NCBI RefSeq assembly: GCF_013375935.1
Contig: NZ_CP056117.1
Location: 496,001-560,000 of the forward strand
From: Enterobacter cloacae
GTDB lineage: Bacteria > Pseudomonadota > Gammaproteobacteria > Enterobacterales > Enterobacteriaceae
Reading direction: 5' to 3'
DNA: 64,000 nt
Shown here: positions 53,611-64,000 of the stretch, one piece after another
Numbering within the stretch: the stretch's first letter is position 1
Layout: the number at the start of each line of letters is the position of its first letter
Notes under the pieces: generated by a model
Databases searched by the model: none
Seen by the model: the letters and a program-made list of their open reading frames with translations, nothing else
Told to the model about the DNA's origin: nothing
Made by a program: the position numbers and the translations under genes

Positions 53611-55020
53611 TTACCTTACGCCCGCCATACGTTTCTTACCGATAAACAGCCAGCCCAGCCCCAGCGCGATAAACCACAGCGGGGTGACGATCAGCGCCTG
53701 ACGGGTATCTTCTTCCAGCGTCAGCAGCACCAGCACGAAGACGAAGAACGCCATGCATACCCAGCACATCAGCTTGCCCAGCGGCATCTTGTAGATCGAC
53801 TTCTCATGCAGGTGTGGACGCTGTTTGCGGTACACCAGGTACGAGCACAGGATGATGGTCCAGACGAACATGAACAGGATCGCAGAGACAGTGGTAATCA
53901 TGGTGAATGCGCCAATCACGCTCGGGTTGACGTAGAGCATCACCACGCCGCCCAGCAGGCAAATGCAGGAGAAGGTCAGCCCCTTCGCCGGTACCGCGCG
54001 TTTAGAGAGTTTGGCAAACGCGCTCGGGGCAACGCCTTCCTGCGCCAGGCCGAACAGCATGCGGCTGGTGGAGAACACGCCGCTGTTCGCCGATGAAGCC
54101 GCGGAGGTTAGCACCACAAAGTTAATCAGGCTCGCCGCCGCCGGCAGGCCGACCAGCACGAACAGCTCGACGAACGGGCTCTTCGTTGGCACTACCGAAC
54201 TCCACGGCGTCACGGACATGATGATAATCAGCGCGAACACGTAGAACATGATGATACGCAGCGGAATGGAGTTGATCGCGCGCGGCAGGGATTTCTCCGG
54301 ATCTTTGGTTTCCGCCGCCGTGGTACCGACCAGCTCAATGCCTACAAACGCGAATACCGCAATCTGGAACCCGGCAAAGAAGCCGCTAATGCCTTTCGGG
54401 AACCAGCCGCCGTCATTCCACAGATGGGCAAACGACGCCTGAACGCCGGTTGGCGACTGGAAGTGCGTCAGCACCATCACCAGCCCGACGACAATCAGCG
54501 CGATGATGGCGACGATTTTGATCATCGCGAACCAGAACTCCATCTCACCGAACATTTTAACGGTGGCGAGGTTGAGGCTCAGCAGCAGAATTATCACCGC
54601 CAGCGAGGCTACCCAGTCCGACAGGCCGGGGAACCAGAACTGTGCGTAAGCCGTAATGGCAACGACGTCCGCCATACCGGTAACGACCCAGCAGAACCAG
54701 TAGGTCCAGCCGGTAAAATAGCCCGCCCACGGGCCGAGCAGATCCGACGCGAAATCGCTGAAGGATTTGTATTCGAGATTCGAGAGCAGCAGTTCGCCCA
54801 TTGCGCGCATCACGAAAAAGAGCATAAAGCCGATGATCATATAAACGAAGATGATCGACGGCCCGGCAAGACTGATGGTTTTGCCCGAGCCCATAAACAG
54901 CCCGGTGCCGATGGCGCCCCCAATGGCAATAAGCTGAATGTGACGGTTTGTGAGATTACGCCGTAGCGACTGTTCAGATGTCGCCTCTTCTGCGGCGGCG
55001 ACTTTGACCTGATCTACCAT
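53611..55020 (-). CDS. cycA: D-serine/D-alanine/glycine transporter CycA
   Basis: A 469-residue proton-driven permease of the amino-acid/polyamine/organocation family, with about twelve membrane segments. The family motif IAIGGAIGTGLFMGSGKTI in helix 1, GELLLSNLEYKSFSDFASDLLGPWAGYF and FVGIELVGTTAAETKDPEK in helix 6 are present. It takes up glycine, D-alanine, D-serine and cycloserine. It is monocistronic. The leader (55021-55075) contains the CA-rich stretch expected for repression by GcvB RNA. Ending in a bidirectional terminator. Confidence 0.97.
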   Translation of the reverse strand: MVDQVKVAAAEEATSEQSLRRNLTNRHIQLIAIGGAIGTGLFMGSGKTISLAGPSIIFVYMIIGFMLFFVMRAMGELLLSNLEYKSFSDFASDLLGPWAGYFTGWTYWFCWVVTGMADVVAITAYAQFWFPGLSDWVASLAVIILLLSLNLATVKMFGEMEFWFAMIKIVAIIALIVVGLVMVLTHFQSPTGVQASFAHLWNDGGWFPKGISGFFAGFQIAVFAFVGIELVGTTAAETKDPEKSLPRAINSIPLRIIMFYVFALIIIMSVTPWSSVVPTKSPFVELFVLVGLPAAASLINFVVLTSAASSANSGVFSTSRMLFGLAQEGVAPSAFAKLSKRAVPAKGLTFSCICLLGGVVMLYVNPSVIGAFTMITTVSAILFMFVWTIILCSYLVYRKQRPHLHEKSIYKMPLGKLMCWVCMAFFVFVLVLLTLEEDTRQALIVTPLWFIALGLGWLFIGKKRMAGVR

Positions 55021-55042
55021 GTTATATTTTCCTGTTTATGCC

Positions 55043-55057
55043 TGTCTGTGTTGTTAA
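55043..55057 (-). promoter_or_regulatory. CA-rich stretch in the cycA leader, possible GcvB target
   Basis: On the mRNA strand TTAACAACACAGACA lies about 25-35 bases before the start codon. GcvB RNA represses cycA in E. coli by pairing its G/U-rich R1 region with such ACA-repeats. No other gene is seen in the 314-base cycA-fklB gap, which holds the cycA promoter region and a terminator. Confidence 0.45.
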
Positions 55058-55289
55058 GGCTCTGTTGGCCTTTAAATACGCCAAATAAATGACGGTCCCT
55101 TTGTAAGGGCTTATCGATAGTAGGTAAGAATCGGCGGGATGAATACTATGAATTGAATATTATGTTAATAATATGTTGAAAGTGAGTGTCATATCACTCA
55201 TACAGCGCGAAACAGCTCACAAAAATACACGCAACAGTTTCGTTTGCAACATAAAATGTTGATTCCGTCGTAACTATAGGTTTTATCGC

Positions 55290-55323
55290 TATTTTCCTCT
55301 CCCCGTGCTGAGAGAGGAAAATA
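55290..55323 (-). terminator. Hairpin terminator after fklB
   Basis: A 12-bp perfect stem (TATTTTCCTCTC with GAGAGGAAAATA) with a 10-base loop lies 12 bases after the fklB stop. The stem itself carries the U-run. Confidence 0.7.
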
Positions 55324-55334
55324 AGAAAAGCCGA

Positions 55335-55955
55335 TTACAGGATTTCCAGCAGCTCGACTTCAAACACCAGGGTGCTGAACGGCGGAATGGACGCGCCAGC
55401 GCCGCGCTCGCCGTAAGCCAGGTTATGAGGGATAGTCAGTTCCCATTTGGAGCCTACTGGCATCAGGGTTAATGCTTCGATCCAGCCAGCGATAACGCCG
55501 TTAACCGGGAACTCAGCCGGTTCGCCGCGCGCTACGGAGCTGTCGAACACGGTACCGTCAATCAGCTTACCGGTGTAGTGGACGCGAACGTGGTCGGTAC
55601 GAGCCGGGATTGCGCCGTCACCCTGGTTGATCACGCGGAACTGCAGGCCAGACTCGGTGCTGTTCACGCCTTCACGCTCGCGGTTCTCTTCCAGATATTT
55701 CACGCCTTCTGCCGCCATCTCTTCGAAACGCGCGCGACGTACGGCGTCAGCACGTTCGTGGATTTCACGCAGCGCACGGTGCACAACGTCTACCGGCACG
55801 GCAGGCTGCTTGCCTTCCAGCGCATCAGCGATACCCGCCACCAGCGCTTCCGGTAACAGACCTTCCAGGCCGGATTCGCTCAGCTGCTGTCCTACCTGCA
55901 AGCCGATGCCGTAGCTTGCCTGCGCTTCGATAGTGTCAAAAGTCGGGGTGGTCAT
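55335..55955 (-). CDS. fklB: FKBP-type peptidyl-prolyl isomerase FklB
   Basis: A 206-residue isomerase (FKBP22). A helical N-terminal dimerisation domain (about 1-80, [30 protein letters not shown]) precedes the FKBP domain (about 95-206, [36 protein letters not shown]...[11 protein letters not shown]). It catalyses cis-trans proline isomerisation during protein folding; location cytoplasmic. The open frame runs to 56123, but the ATG at 55955 ([12 protein letters not shown]) has AAGGA upstream and matches E. coli. It diverges from ytfB. Confidence 0.96.
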   Translation of the reverse strand: MTTPTFDTIEAQASYGIGLQVGQQLSESGLEGLLPEALVAGIADALEGKQPAVPVDVVHRALREIHERADAVRRARFEEMAAEGVKYLEENREREGVNSTESGLQFRVINQGDGAIPARTDHVRVHYTGKLIDGTVFDSSVARGEPAEFPVNGVIAGWIEALTLMPVGSKWELTIPHNLAYGERGAGASIPPFSTLVFEVELLEIL

Positions 55956-56186
55956 GGGTTTTCCTTCCATCACATTTAAAGTAGCGGGCAGCATATCAGC
56001 CATGCCCTTATGGGTAAAACTTTGTCTTAAGTAAAGGTGACAAACTGCGGCGAAACGGAAACAATAGTAGCCGTCAGGATTTTCCCGAATATATGTCACG
56101 AAAGCTGGCTTTGTTACGCCCATCAGGCAGTTAGCAAACTACACTTCTCAGGACAGGATAAAAAGACGCGGAGCAGGAGGAGAGCC

Positions 56187-56825
56187 ATGCCCGGGCGATT
56201 TGAACTGAAACCTACCCTGGCGAAAATCTGGCATGCGCCGGATAACTTTCGCATCATGGACCCGCTGCCGCCTTTGCACCGCAGGGGCATTATCATTGGC
56301 GCGCTGCTGATCGTCATCGGCTTCCTGCTTCCTTCCGGCGGTGACAGCGGTGATACCGCGCCGGTTAGCCGGAATGCCGAGCTGGATATTCAGTCGCAAA
56401 GCCGGCCGCAGCTCGATTCACAGCCGATGCAGACGCAGCTGGTTACGCCATCTAACGATCCGGGCCAGGTTGCGCCAGTTGAGCCTGAGCCCGTTCAGGA
56501 CGATCAGGAGCAGGCCGCCGCCCCTTCTGAACCGCAGGCTCAACAGCCTACCGGCATCGAGCAGCAGTGGCGCTCGTATCGCGTCGAGTCGGGGAAAACC
56601 CTTGCCCAACTATTCCGCGACCACAATCTGCCCGCGACGGACGTGTATGCCATGGCGCAAGTCGAAGGGGCAGGCAAGCCGCTCAGCAACCTGCAAAATG
56701 GTCAGATGGTGCAGATCCGCCAGAATGCCAGCGGCGTGGTGACCGGGCTGACGATTGATACCGGGAACGGCCAGCAGGTGCTGTTTACCCGCCAGCCGGA
56801 CGGCAGCTTTATCAGAGCACGGTAG
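56187..56825 (+). CDS. ytfB: Cell envelope opacity-associated protein YtfB (OapA family)
   Basis: A 212-residue inner-membrane protein. The cytoplasmic N-terminus (MPGRFELKPTLAKIWHAPDNF) precedes a membrane helix (about 34-50) and a proline- and glutamine-rich linker. The C-terminal OapA/LysM-like domain (about 125-212, YRVESGKTLAQLFRDHNLPATDVYAMAQVEG) can bind glycans. In E. coli it localises to the divider and affects cell division when overproduced. GGAGGAG precedes the ATG. The open frame runs from 56037, but 56187 gives the family start. Confidence 0.93.
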   Translation: MPGRFELKPTLAKIWHAPDNFRIMDPLPPLHRRGIIIGALLIVIGFLLPSGGDSGDTAPVSRNAELDIQSQSRPQLDSQPMQTQLVTPSNDPGQVAPVEPEPVQDDQEQAAAPSEPQAQQPTGIEQQWRSYRVESGKTLAQLFRDHNLPATDVYAMAQVEGAGKPLSNLQNGQMVQIRQNASGVVTGLTIDTGNGQQVLFTRQPDGSFIRAR

Positions 56826-56868
56826 TTTGCAGGCCGGGTAAGGCAACGCCGTTACCCGGCAATAATTC

Positions 56869-57798
56869 TCAGGCGCTCCGCTTATTTACCCACCATATCC
56901 CCGAACAGACCAGCACCAGCGCAATCGCGTATTTGATGTCCAGAATGTTTTCGCCGAGAAAAATAGCGGAGAGCACCGTCCCTGCCACGGGGATGACAAA
57001 GTTGAACGGGGCAATCATGCTTACGCGGTTCACCTTCAGCAGCGCGCTCCACAGGGCGAACGCCACCGATGAAAGCAGCGTCAGATAGCCCAGCACGGCG
57101 GCGGCCTTCATGCTGTGCACTTCCAGCGTCCCGCCCGTAGCATAGCCACCCGCAACCAGTGCCGCCCCGCCTATCCCCAGCTGCCAGCCGGTCATCACCG
57201 TCGGGTCAACGGTCTGGGAGATCCGTTTTCCGTAAAGCGTGGCGGCAGAGAGAATAAAGGCCGCCAGCACCACGAAACCGTCACCTTGCCAGACAAACTG
57301 GAAATCACTCAACCCGCTGTGGAAGTTTACCAGCATCACCCCGGCAAACCCGAGAATGCAGCCCAGCGTTTTGTTATAGCTGAGCTTGTCGTTGTGATAG
57401 ATAAAGTGCGCCAGCAGCACGCTGAAGAAGGTGCCGGTGGCGTTCATGATGGAGCCATTCACGCCCGTCGTGTAGGCCAGGCCAATATAAAAGAAGGTGT
57501 ACTGAATGGTGGTCTGAGTCAGCCCGAGGATCGTTAGCTGGCCAAACTGCGTGGGGGTGAGCCTGCCAATCGGTTTTCGCTGGGCCAGGGCAAACAGCAG
57601 CAGTAGCGCACCGGCAAACAGAAAACGGTATCCGGCAAACACCACCTTGGACGGGATATCATCGGTCGCGATCTGAAAGAGTTCGTAGCCACTTTTTATG
57701 GCCGGGTACGAGCTACCCCAAAGCAGACAGCAGAGCGTGGCGCAGGCATAGGCCACATTTCGACGGGCAAAGACGGGCGTGGGTAGAGCGGTGTCCAT
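56869..57798 (-). CDS. EamA-family (DMT) transporter
   Basis: A 309-residue membrane protein with two EamA repeats and about ten helices. CATLCCLLWGSSYPAIKSGYEL is a typical first helix, and the second repeat begins near FVLAAFILSAATLYG. It ends IRLLWGSS-free with the short tail KRSA. The substrate is not recognisable. It is not the orthologue of YtfF, with which it shares only the family. E. coli K-12 has no transporter gene at this site, between ytfB and rplI. A start at 57810 is possible; the ATG at 57798 (MDTALPTPV) has a GAGA just before it. Confidence 0.88.
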   Translation of the reverse strand: MDTALPTPVFARRNVAYACATLCCLLWGSSYPAIKSGYELFQIATDDIPSKVVFAGYRFLFAGALLLLFALAQRKPIGRLTPTQFGQLTILGLTQTTIQYTFFYIGLAYTTGVNGSIMNATGTFFSVLLAHFIYHNDKLSYNKTLGCILGFAGVMLVNFHSGLSDFQFVWQGDGFVVLAAFILSAATLYGKRISQTVDPTVMTGWQLGIGGAALVAGGYATGGTLEVHSMKAAAVLGYLTLLSSVAFALWSALLKVNRVSMIAPFNFVIPVAGTVLSAIFLGENILDIKYAIALVLVCSGIWWVNKRSA

Positions 57799-57900
57799 GA
57801 CTAATCTCATAAATAAAATTGCGTTTCAATTTATTATCAGAGAATGCGTCAGGAATAGCGACCTTACAAGAGCAAAAGATGATGCAGGGTCACGCTAAAA

Positions 57901-57926
57901 AGCAAAACGCCGGCACAGGGCCGGCG
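57901..57926 (-). terminator. Rho-independent terminator after rplI
   Basis: On the minus strand CGCCGGC pairs with GCCGGCG around a CCTGT loop, followed by TTTTGCT. It ends the rpsF-priB-rpsR-rplI operon. Confidence 0.85.
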
Positions 57927-57950
57927 CTTCGACGTGAGCAGAGTAAAAAA

Positions 57951-58412
<462 letters not shown>

Positions 58413-58441
58413 TTAAAGTCGTATTAATGGACCGTGCCCGA

Positions 58442-58988
<547 letters not shown>

Positions 58989-58994
58989 CAGAAA

Positions 58995-59489
<495 letters not shown>

Positions 59490-59517
59490 ATAATACTTGC
59501 GCCCCCCGGAAACTCAA
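59490..59517 (-). promoter_or_regulatory. rpsF operon promoter
   Basis: On the minus strand a -35 TTGAGT (59512-59517), a 16-bp spacer and a -10 TATTAT (59490-59495) form a good sigma-70 promoter. The divergent 216-base stretch to yjfY carries a weak -10-like TATAAA (59672-59677) for yjfY and no further gene. Confidence 0.75.
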
Positions 59518-59733
59518 GCTGATTGCACAAATAATTCGCACAAAGCGCGAAGCGGGTCTAAGTGGGTGATTTAAAATCGCTCATATCTGAAGTGCTGTTT
59601 TTTTGAACAACACCATCAGAAATGGTCACTCATCGCTGACAGAGAAGCGATTACACTTTAAGCAAAGACCATATAAACCGGGAAGGAGAGCAGCAACCGT
59701 ATTACCGCAGCATGCAGTCGTGGAGCGCAAATC

Positions 59734-60009
59734 ATGAAAAACATCGCAATCGCCATTATGGCTGCGCTTTTGCTCAGTGCAAACGCGATGGCAGCCATCA
59801 GGATAGACAGCCAGCAGGCCAGAAACATGGATGATGTGCAGAGCTTAGGCGTAATTTACATCAATCATAACTTCGCCACCGAAAGTGAAGCAGATCGGGC
59901 GCTTAATGAAGAAACCGACGCCCGGGGCGCAAAATACTATCACGTCATGCTGACGCGTGAGCCCGGCAGCAACGGCAATATGCACGCCAGTGCAGATATT
60001 TACCAATAA
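59734..60009 (+). CDS. yjfY: YjfY, DUF1471 (YhcN/BhsA) periplasmic protein
   Basis: A 91-residue exported stress-type protein. The signal peptide MKNIAIAIMAALLLSANAMA is followed by AIRIDSQQARNMDDVQSLGVIYI and the DUF1471 domain ending GNMHASADIYQ. The family includes BhsA and McbA, which affect biofilm and stress tolerance; the role of YjfY itself is not known. It stands alone, divergent from rpsF, and is followed by a terminator. Confidence 0.92.
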   Translation: MKNIAIAIMAALLLSANAMAAIRIDSQQARNMDDVQSLGVIYINHNFATESEADRALNEETDARGAKYYHVMLTREPGSNGNMHASADIYQ

Positions 60010-60060
60010 CGCTTTATCGCCAGCACCAGGAAAGCCAACGAGACAGAGCAACAACCAGCC

Positions 60061-60085
60061 AGCCCCCTGCACGGGGGCTTTTTTA
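60061..60085 (+). terminator. Rho-independent terminator after yjfY
   Basis: AGCCCCC (60061-60067) pairs with GGGGGCT (60073-60079), followed by a T-run. It lies between the convergent yjfY and ula operon ends. Confidence 0.88.
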
Positions 60086-60141
60086 TGAATGGCTCCGGAA
60101 TACCACCGGTTACAGCTGTTTCGGTATCCCAGAGCGCATAT

Positions 60142-60828
60142 TTACTTCTGCCCGTAATAGGCATTCGGGCCGTGCTTACGCGTGAAATGCTTGTTCATCA
60201 AATAATCATCAATGCCCTGAAGCTGTGGGTCAATGCCGCGGGCAATCCACGCCATTCTTGCCACCTCTTCCATCACCACCGCGTTATGCACGGCGTCGTG
60301 CGCATCCTTACCCCAGGAGAACGGACCGTGCTGGTACACCACAATACCCGGCGTATGCAGCGGTTCCGTCTCCCCCAGCGTTTCGATAATCACCCTGCCG
60401 GTGTTGAGCTCGTACTCGCCTTCCACCTCAGCCTGCGTTAGTGCTCGCGTGCACGGAATGTCTCCGAAGAAGTAGTCCGCGTGCGTCGTGCCCAGCGCCG
60501 GGATGGCCAGGCCAGCCTGCGCCCAGGCAGTGGCGTGCGTAGAATGCGTGTGCACGACACCGCCCAGCGACGGATAACGCTGGTAGAGCGCCAGATGGGT
60601 AGCCGTATCCGAAGAAGGACGCCACTTGCCCTCAATCACGTTTCCTTCGAGGTCGACCACCACCATATCGTCTGCTTTCATGGCGTCATATGCCACGCCG
60701 CTCGGCTTAATCACCACCAGCCCCTGCTCGCGATCGATGGCGCTCACGTTGCCCCAGGTAAACGTCACCAGGCCATAGCGCGGAAGATCCAGATTAGCCT
60801 CAAAGACCTGCTGCTTCAGCTTACGCAT
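60142..60828 (-). CDS. ulaF: L-ribulose-5-phosphate 4-epimerase UlaF
   Basis: A 228-residue class II aldolase-family epimerase that converts L-ribulose-5-phosphate to D-xylulose-5-phosphate, the last step of L-ascorbate breakdown. Visible motifs are [30 protein letters not shown], the zinc-ligand segment [14 protein letters not shown] and [18 protein letters not shown]. The open frame extends to 60933; ATG at 60828 matches the family, overlapping the ulaE end by 8 bases. The last gene of the operon. Confidence 0.96.
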   Translation of the reverse strand: MRKLKQQVFEANLDLPRYGLVTFTWGNVSAIDREQGLVVIKPSGVAYDAMKADDMVVVDLEGNVIEGKWRPSSDTATHLALYQRYPSLGGVVHTHSTHATAWAQAGLAIPALGTTHADYFFGDIPCTRALTQAEVEGEYELNTGRVIIETLGETEPLHTPGIVVYQHGPFSWGKDAHDAVHNAVVMEEVARMAWIARGIDPQLQGIDDYLMNKHFTRKHGPNAYYGQK

Positions 60829-61681
60829 GTTCCGCCTCCAGTAAGCCTGCCCGCGCCATGCGCTCGCGCACCCAGTCCCGGGCTTTCGCCACTTCCGCCG
60901 CCGGATCGTCCGAGGTTTCGCTCCACATCTCAATCAGGTAAGGCCCGCAATAACCTGTCTGTTTGAGCGTCTCAAAGCAACGTTCGAAATCCACTACCCC
61001 GGTGCCGAACGGCACATTTTTAAACACGCCGGGACGGGTGTCCTTGACGTGCACCGCCACGATATGCCCGATGCCCGCCTGTAGCTCCATCTGCACGTCG
61101 TTATCCCATGCCGACAGGTTGCCGATATCCGGATAGAGCTGGAACCACGGGTTATTCAGATAGTGCGCGTAGCCCAGCGCCTTGCTGATGGAGTTCATCA
61201 ACGGGTAGTCCATGATCTCCATTGCCAGCGTCACCTGCGCGCGGCTTGCCATGTCGACGCTCTCTTTCAGGCCGTCACGAAAACGACGCCGCGTTTCGTC
61301 GTTGGCCTCCTGATAGTAAACATCGTAACCCGCCAGCTGGATCACGCGGATGCCGACATCCTGCGCAAAGCGGATAGCTTTCCGCATGATCTCCAGCCCC
61401 TGCGCGCGCACGGCATCATCTTCGCTGCCGAGAGGAAAGCGGCGATGAGCGCTCAGGCACATGGACGGCACGCGCACGCCGGTCTCGGCAATGGCGCTCA
61501 CCAGCGCCAGACGCTGTTCGCGGCTCCAGTCCAGGCGCGAAAGGCGCTCGTCCGTCTCATCCATGGACATTTCGACAAAATCAAAGCCCAGCCGCTTCGC
61601 CAGCTGTAGCCGCTCCAGCCAGCACTCCCCCGCCGGGAGTGCCTTTTCATAGATGCCAAGCGGGACCTGTTTTGACAACAT
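60821..61681 (-). CDS. ulaE: L-xylulose-5-phosphate 3-epimerase UlaE
   Basis: A 286-residue TIM-barrel epimerase (xylose-isomerase-like fold) that converts L-xylulose-5-phosphate to L-ribulose-5-phosphate. Conserved parts include [47 protein letters not shown] and [17 protein letters not shown]. It follows ulaD by nine bases and overlaps ulaF. The sequence matches E. coli; two residues longer at the C-terminus. Confidence 0.96.
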   Translation of the reverse strand: MLSKQVPLGIYEKALPAGECWLERLQLAKRLGFDFVEMSMDETDERLSRLDWSREQRLALVSAIAETGVRVPSMCLSAHRRFPLGSEDDAVRAQGLEIMRKAIRFAQDVGIRVIQLAGYDVYYQEANDETRRRFRDGLKESVDMASRAQVTLAMEIMDYPLMNSISKALGYAHYLNNPWFQLYPDIGNLSAWDNDVQMELQAGIGHIVAVHVKDTRPGVFKNVPFGTGVVDFERCFETLKQTGYCGPYLIEMWSETSDDPAAEVAKARDWVRERMARAGLLEAEHA

Positions 61682-61690
61682 ACCCGCTCC

Positions 61691-62341
61691 TTAGCCCCAA
61701 AGCTGAGCGATTGAGCGTTTGAACTGGCGCGCCGCTTCCACCGGAGACGCCGCGTCGCGAATGCTACGACCGGCAATAAAGACGTGAATTGGAATACCCT
61801 TGAACAGCGGCAGATCTTCCAGCGCCAGGCCACCGGTTACGGTCACCTTGAAGCCCATATCGGCCAGGCGTTTGATCGCGCTGATATCGGCTTCGCCCCA
61901 CGCCACGCCGGCGGCCTGCGCATCACGGCTGCGGTGATAAACCACCTGCTGGATGCCCGCCTCGCGCCACTCCTGCGCCTGCTCCCAGGTCCAGAAACCG
62001 GTCAGTTCAATCTGCACGTCGCCGTTGAACTCTTTTGCCACGTCCAGCGCGCCTTTGGCCGTGTTGATATCCGCGCAGCAGATGACGGTGACCCAGTCGG
62101 CGTTGGCTTCAAAACACATGCGTGAGAGAATTTTGCCCGCATCGGCGATTTTGGCATCCGCCAGCACGATTTTGTGCGGATAGAGCGCTTTCAGGTCGCG
62201 AACCGCGCGAACGCCCTCGCCCACGCACAGAATGGTACCCACTTCGATAATATCTACCTCTTCCGCAATCAGGCGGGTGGTTTCGTAGGCGTGAGACAGA
62301 GTCTGGTTATCCAGCGCGACCTGCAACATTGGTAATGACAT
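61691..62341 (-). CDS. ulaD: 3-keto-L-gulonate-6-phosphate decarboxylase UlaD
   Basis: A 216-residue TIM-barrel enzyme of the orotidine-monophosphate-decarboxylase suprafamily that converts 3-keto-L-gulonate-6-phosphate to L-xylulose-5-phosphate and CO2. The catalytic segment [14 protein letters not shown] (Asp-x-Lys-x-x-Asp) and the phosphate-binding [15 protein letters not shown]...IAGRSIRDA are present. The open frame extends to 62383; ATG at 62341 ([13 protein letters not shown]) is the family start. Gap to ulaC 13 bases. Confidence 0.96.
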   Translation of the reverse strand: MSLPMLQVALDNQTLSHAYETTRLIAEEVDIIEVGTILCVGEGVRAVRDLKALYPHKIVLADAKIADAGKILSRMCFEANADWVTVICCADINTAKGALDVAKEFNGDVQIELTGFWTWEQAQEWREAGIQQVVYHRSRDAQAAGVAWGEADISAIKRLADMGFKVTVTGGLALEDLPLFKGIPIHVFIAGRSIRDAASPVEAARQFKRSIAQLWG

Positions 62342-62354
62342 TTTCAATTCCCTC

Positions 62355-62822
62355 TTAAACTGCCGCCGCAGTGGCGTTATCAATTAAATCCAGCACGTCC
62401 TGCGCGGTACGGCAGGCGCGTAAACGGTCAAAATTAGCTTCATCATCAAACAGGTTAACAATCTGCATGATGCCCACCTCCTGGTGGGTATTGGCATCTA
62501 CGGCCGCCATGGTGATCAGGATGTCGACCGGGTCGTTATCTTCGTGGTTGAACACCAGCGGGGTTTTCAGCGTCACCAGCGCAAAGCCGGTTTTCTTGAC
62601 TCCCTCTTCCGGACGGCCATGCGGCATTGCGAGGCCCGGGGCAATCACAAAGTACGGGCCGTGCTGCGCCACGCCATCCAGAATGGCCTGGTAATAACGC
62701 GGCTCGACAACGTCCGCCTTGACCAGCAGATCCACGCTCAGCTTCACCGCTTCCTGCCAGGTGCTGGCTTCGGCCTGTAGAAGAATGGAGTTATTCTCTG
62801 CCAGCGAATCACGTAGCTTCAT
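62355..62822 (-). CDS. ulaC: L-ascorbate PTS EIIA component UlaC
   Basis: A 155-residue cytoplasmic PTS protein of the EIIA(mannitol/fructose) type. It receives phosphate from HPr on the histidine in [13 protein letters not shown] (about residue 68) and passes it to UlaB. The N-terminus is [19 protein letters not shown]. Its stop and ulaD start are 13 bases apart. It matches E. coli UlaC closely. Confidence 0.95.
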   Translation of the reverse strand: MKLRDSLAENNSILLQAEASTWQEAVKLSVDLLVKADVVEPRYYQAILDGVAQHGPYFVIAPGLAMPHGRPEEGVKKTGFALVTLKTPLVFNHEDNDPVDILITMAAVDANTHQEVGIMQIVNLFDDEANFDRLRACRTAQDVLDLIDNATAAAV

Positions 62823-62831
62823 GTGTCGCCC

Positions 62832-63137
62832 TCACTTCACGTCTTGTGGGAAGTGTTCTTTGATCACTTCCAGCAGTTTTGGCCCGAAATCCGCAGGCGA
62901 CAGCATGTTGCGCACGCCTACCACATATTTGTTGCCCGACACGCTGATCTCACCGGCAATGTGAGTTGAAGCGATAATGATGTCCGCGCCGTTCAGTTCA
63001 CTTTTGTATTCACCCACTGCGCAGCTGTTCACCGTGTGGTCAATGTTTGACTGGGTTAAAAACTGGTCCACTTTCATTTTCATGATCATGGAGCTTCCTT
63101 GCCCATTGCCACACACAGCCAGGATACGTACGGTCAT
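62832..63137 (-). CDS. ulaB: L-ascorbate PTS EIIB component UlaB
   Basis: A 101-residue cytoplasmic PTS EIIB protein. The phosphocysteine loop [20 protein letters not shown] (Cys9) receives phosphate from UlaC and gives it to ascorbate during passage through UlaA. The fold alternates short strands and helices ([14 protein letters not shown]). It sits between ulaA and ulaC, 12 and 9 bases away. Confidence 0.96.
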   Translation of the reverse strand: MTVRILAVCGNGQGSSMIMKMKVDQFLTQSNIDHTVNSCAVGEYKSELNGADIIIASTHIAGEISVSGNKYVVGVRNMLSPADFGPKLLEVIKEHFPQDVK

Positions 63138-63149
63138 AATCGAAACTCC

Positions 63150-64000
<851 letters not shown>

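Overview
The window looks like a chromosomal segment of an Enterobacteriaceae genome close to Enterobacter (Lelliottia/Leclercia-type relatives are possible). Most proteins are near-identical in sequence and length to the E. coli K-12 set around 95-96.5 min, and gene order follows that region: treC-nrdD-nrdG-cybC-pmbA-yjgA-mpl-fbp-yjfF/ytfTRQ-ppa-ytfP-tamB-tamA-msrA-ytfL-ytfK-ytfJ-cysQ-cpdB-ytfH-qorB-ytfF-ytfE-cycA-fklB-ytfB-rplI-rpsR-priB-rpsF-yjfY-ulaFEDCBA. The genus is inferred from memory of gene content; no search was run.

Into this conserved frame several accessory blocks are set. (1) Between nrdG and cybC (3.3-12.0 kb, minus strand) lies a ten-gene operon: a PRD protein, an SFCGS-family protein, DUF4312, two membrane proteins (DUF4311, DUF4310), an amidohydrolase/deacetylase, a DgaE-type PLP ammonia lyase, a KDGP aldolase, an exported beta-propeller lactonase and a PTS-domain regulator. 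It reads as an uptake and degradation route for an unknown, possibly N-acylated, amino-sugar acid ending at pyruvate and glyceraldehyde-3-phosphate, and is the best candidate for an undescribed system. (2) A hok-type toxin gene (12.4 kb), too short for ordinary gene calling, sits beside it. (3) A 1285-bp IS481-family element (15113-16397) has inserted into a palindromic intergenic repeat between yjgA and mpl. (4) A chemoreceptor gene lies between fbp and yjfF. (5) An AT-rich three-gene cassette of unknown function lies between ppa and ytfP, where E. coli K-12 carries chpSB. (6) A LacI-type regulator diverges from four consecutive Gfo/Idh/MocA oxidoreductase genes and a GPH-type sugar transporter between msrA and ytfL. 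(7) An AraC-type regulator precedes ytfF, a Tsr-like chemoreceptor follows it, and an extra EamA transporter lies between ytfB and rplI.

Regulatory signals include an FNR site plus paired NrdR boxes before nrdD, sigma-28 promoters before both chemoreceptor genes, an NsrR operator before ytfE, GalR-like and CRP-like sites before ytfQ, and the rpsF promoter and leader. A family of GGGGAGAGGG palindromic repeats sits between cistrons; two copies (2711-2791 and 6414-6494) are identical over 81 bp in opposite orientation.

The window opens in the last 59 codons of treC and ends inside ulaA.
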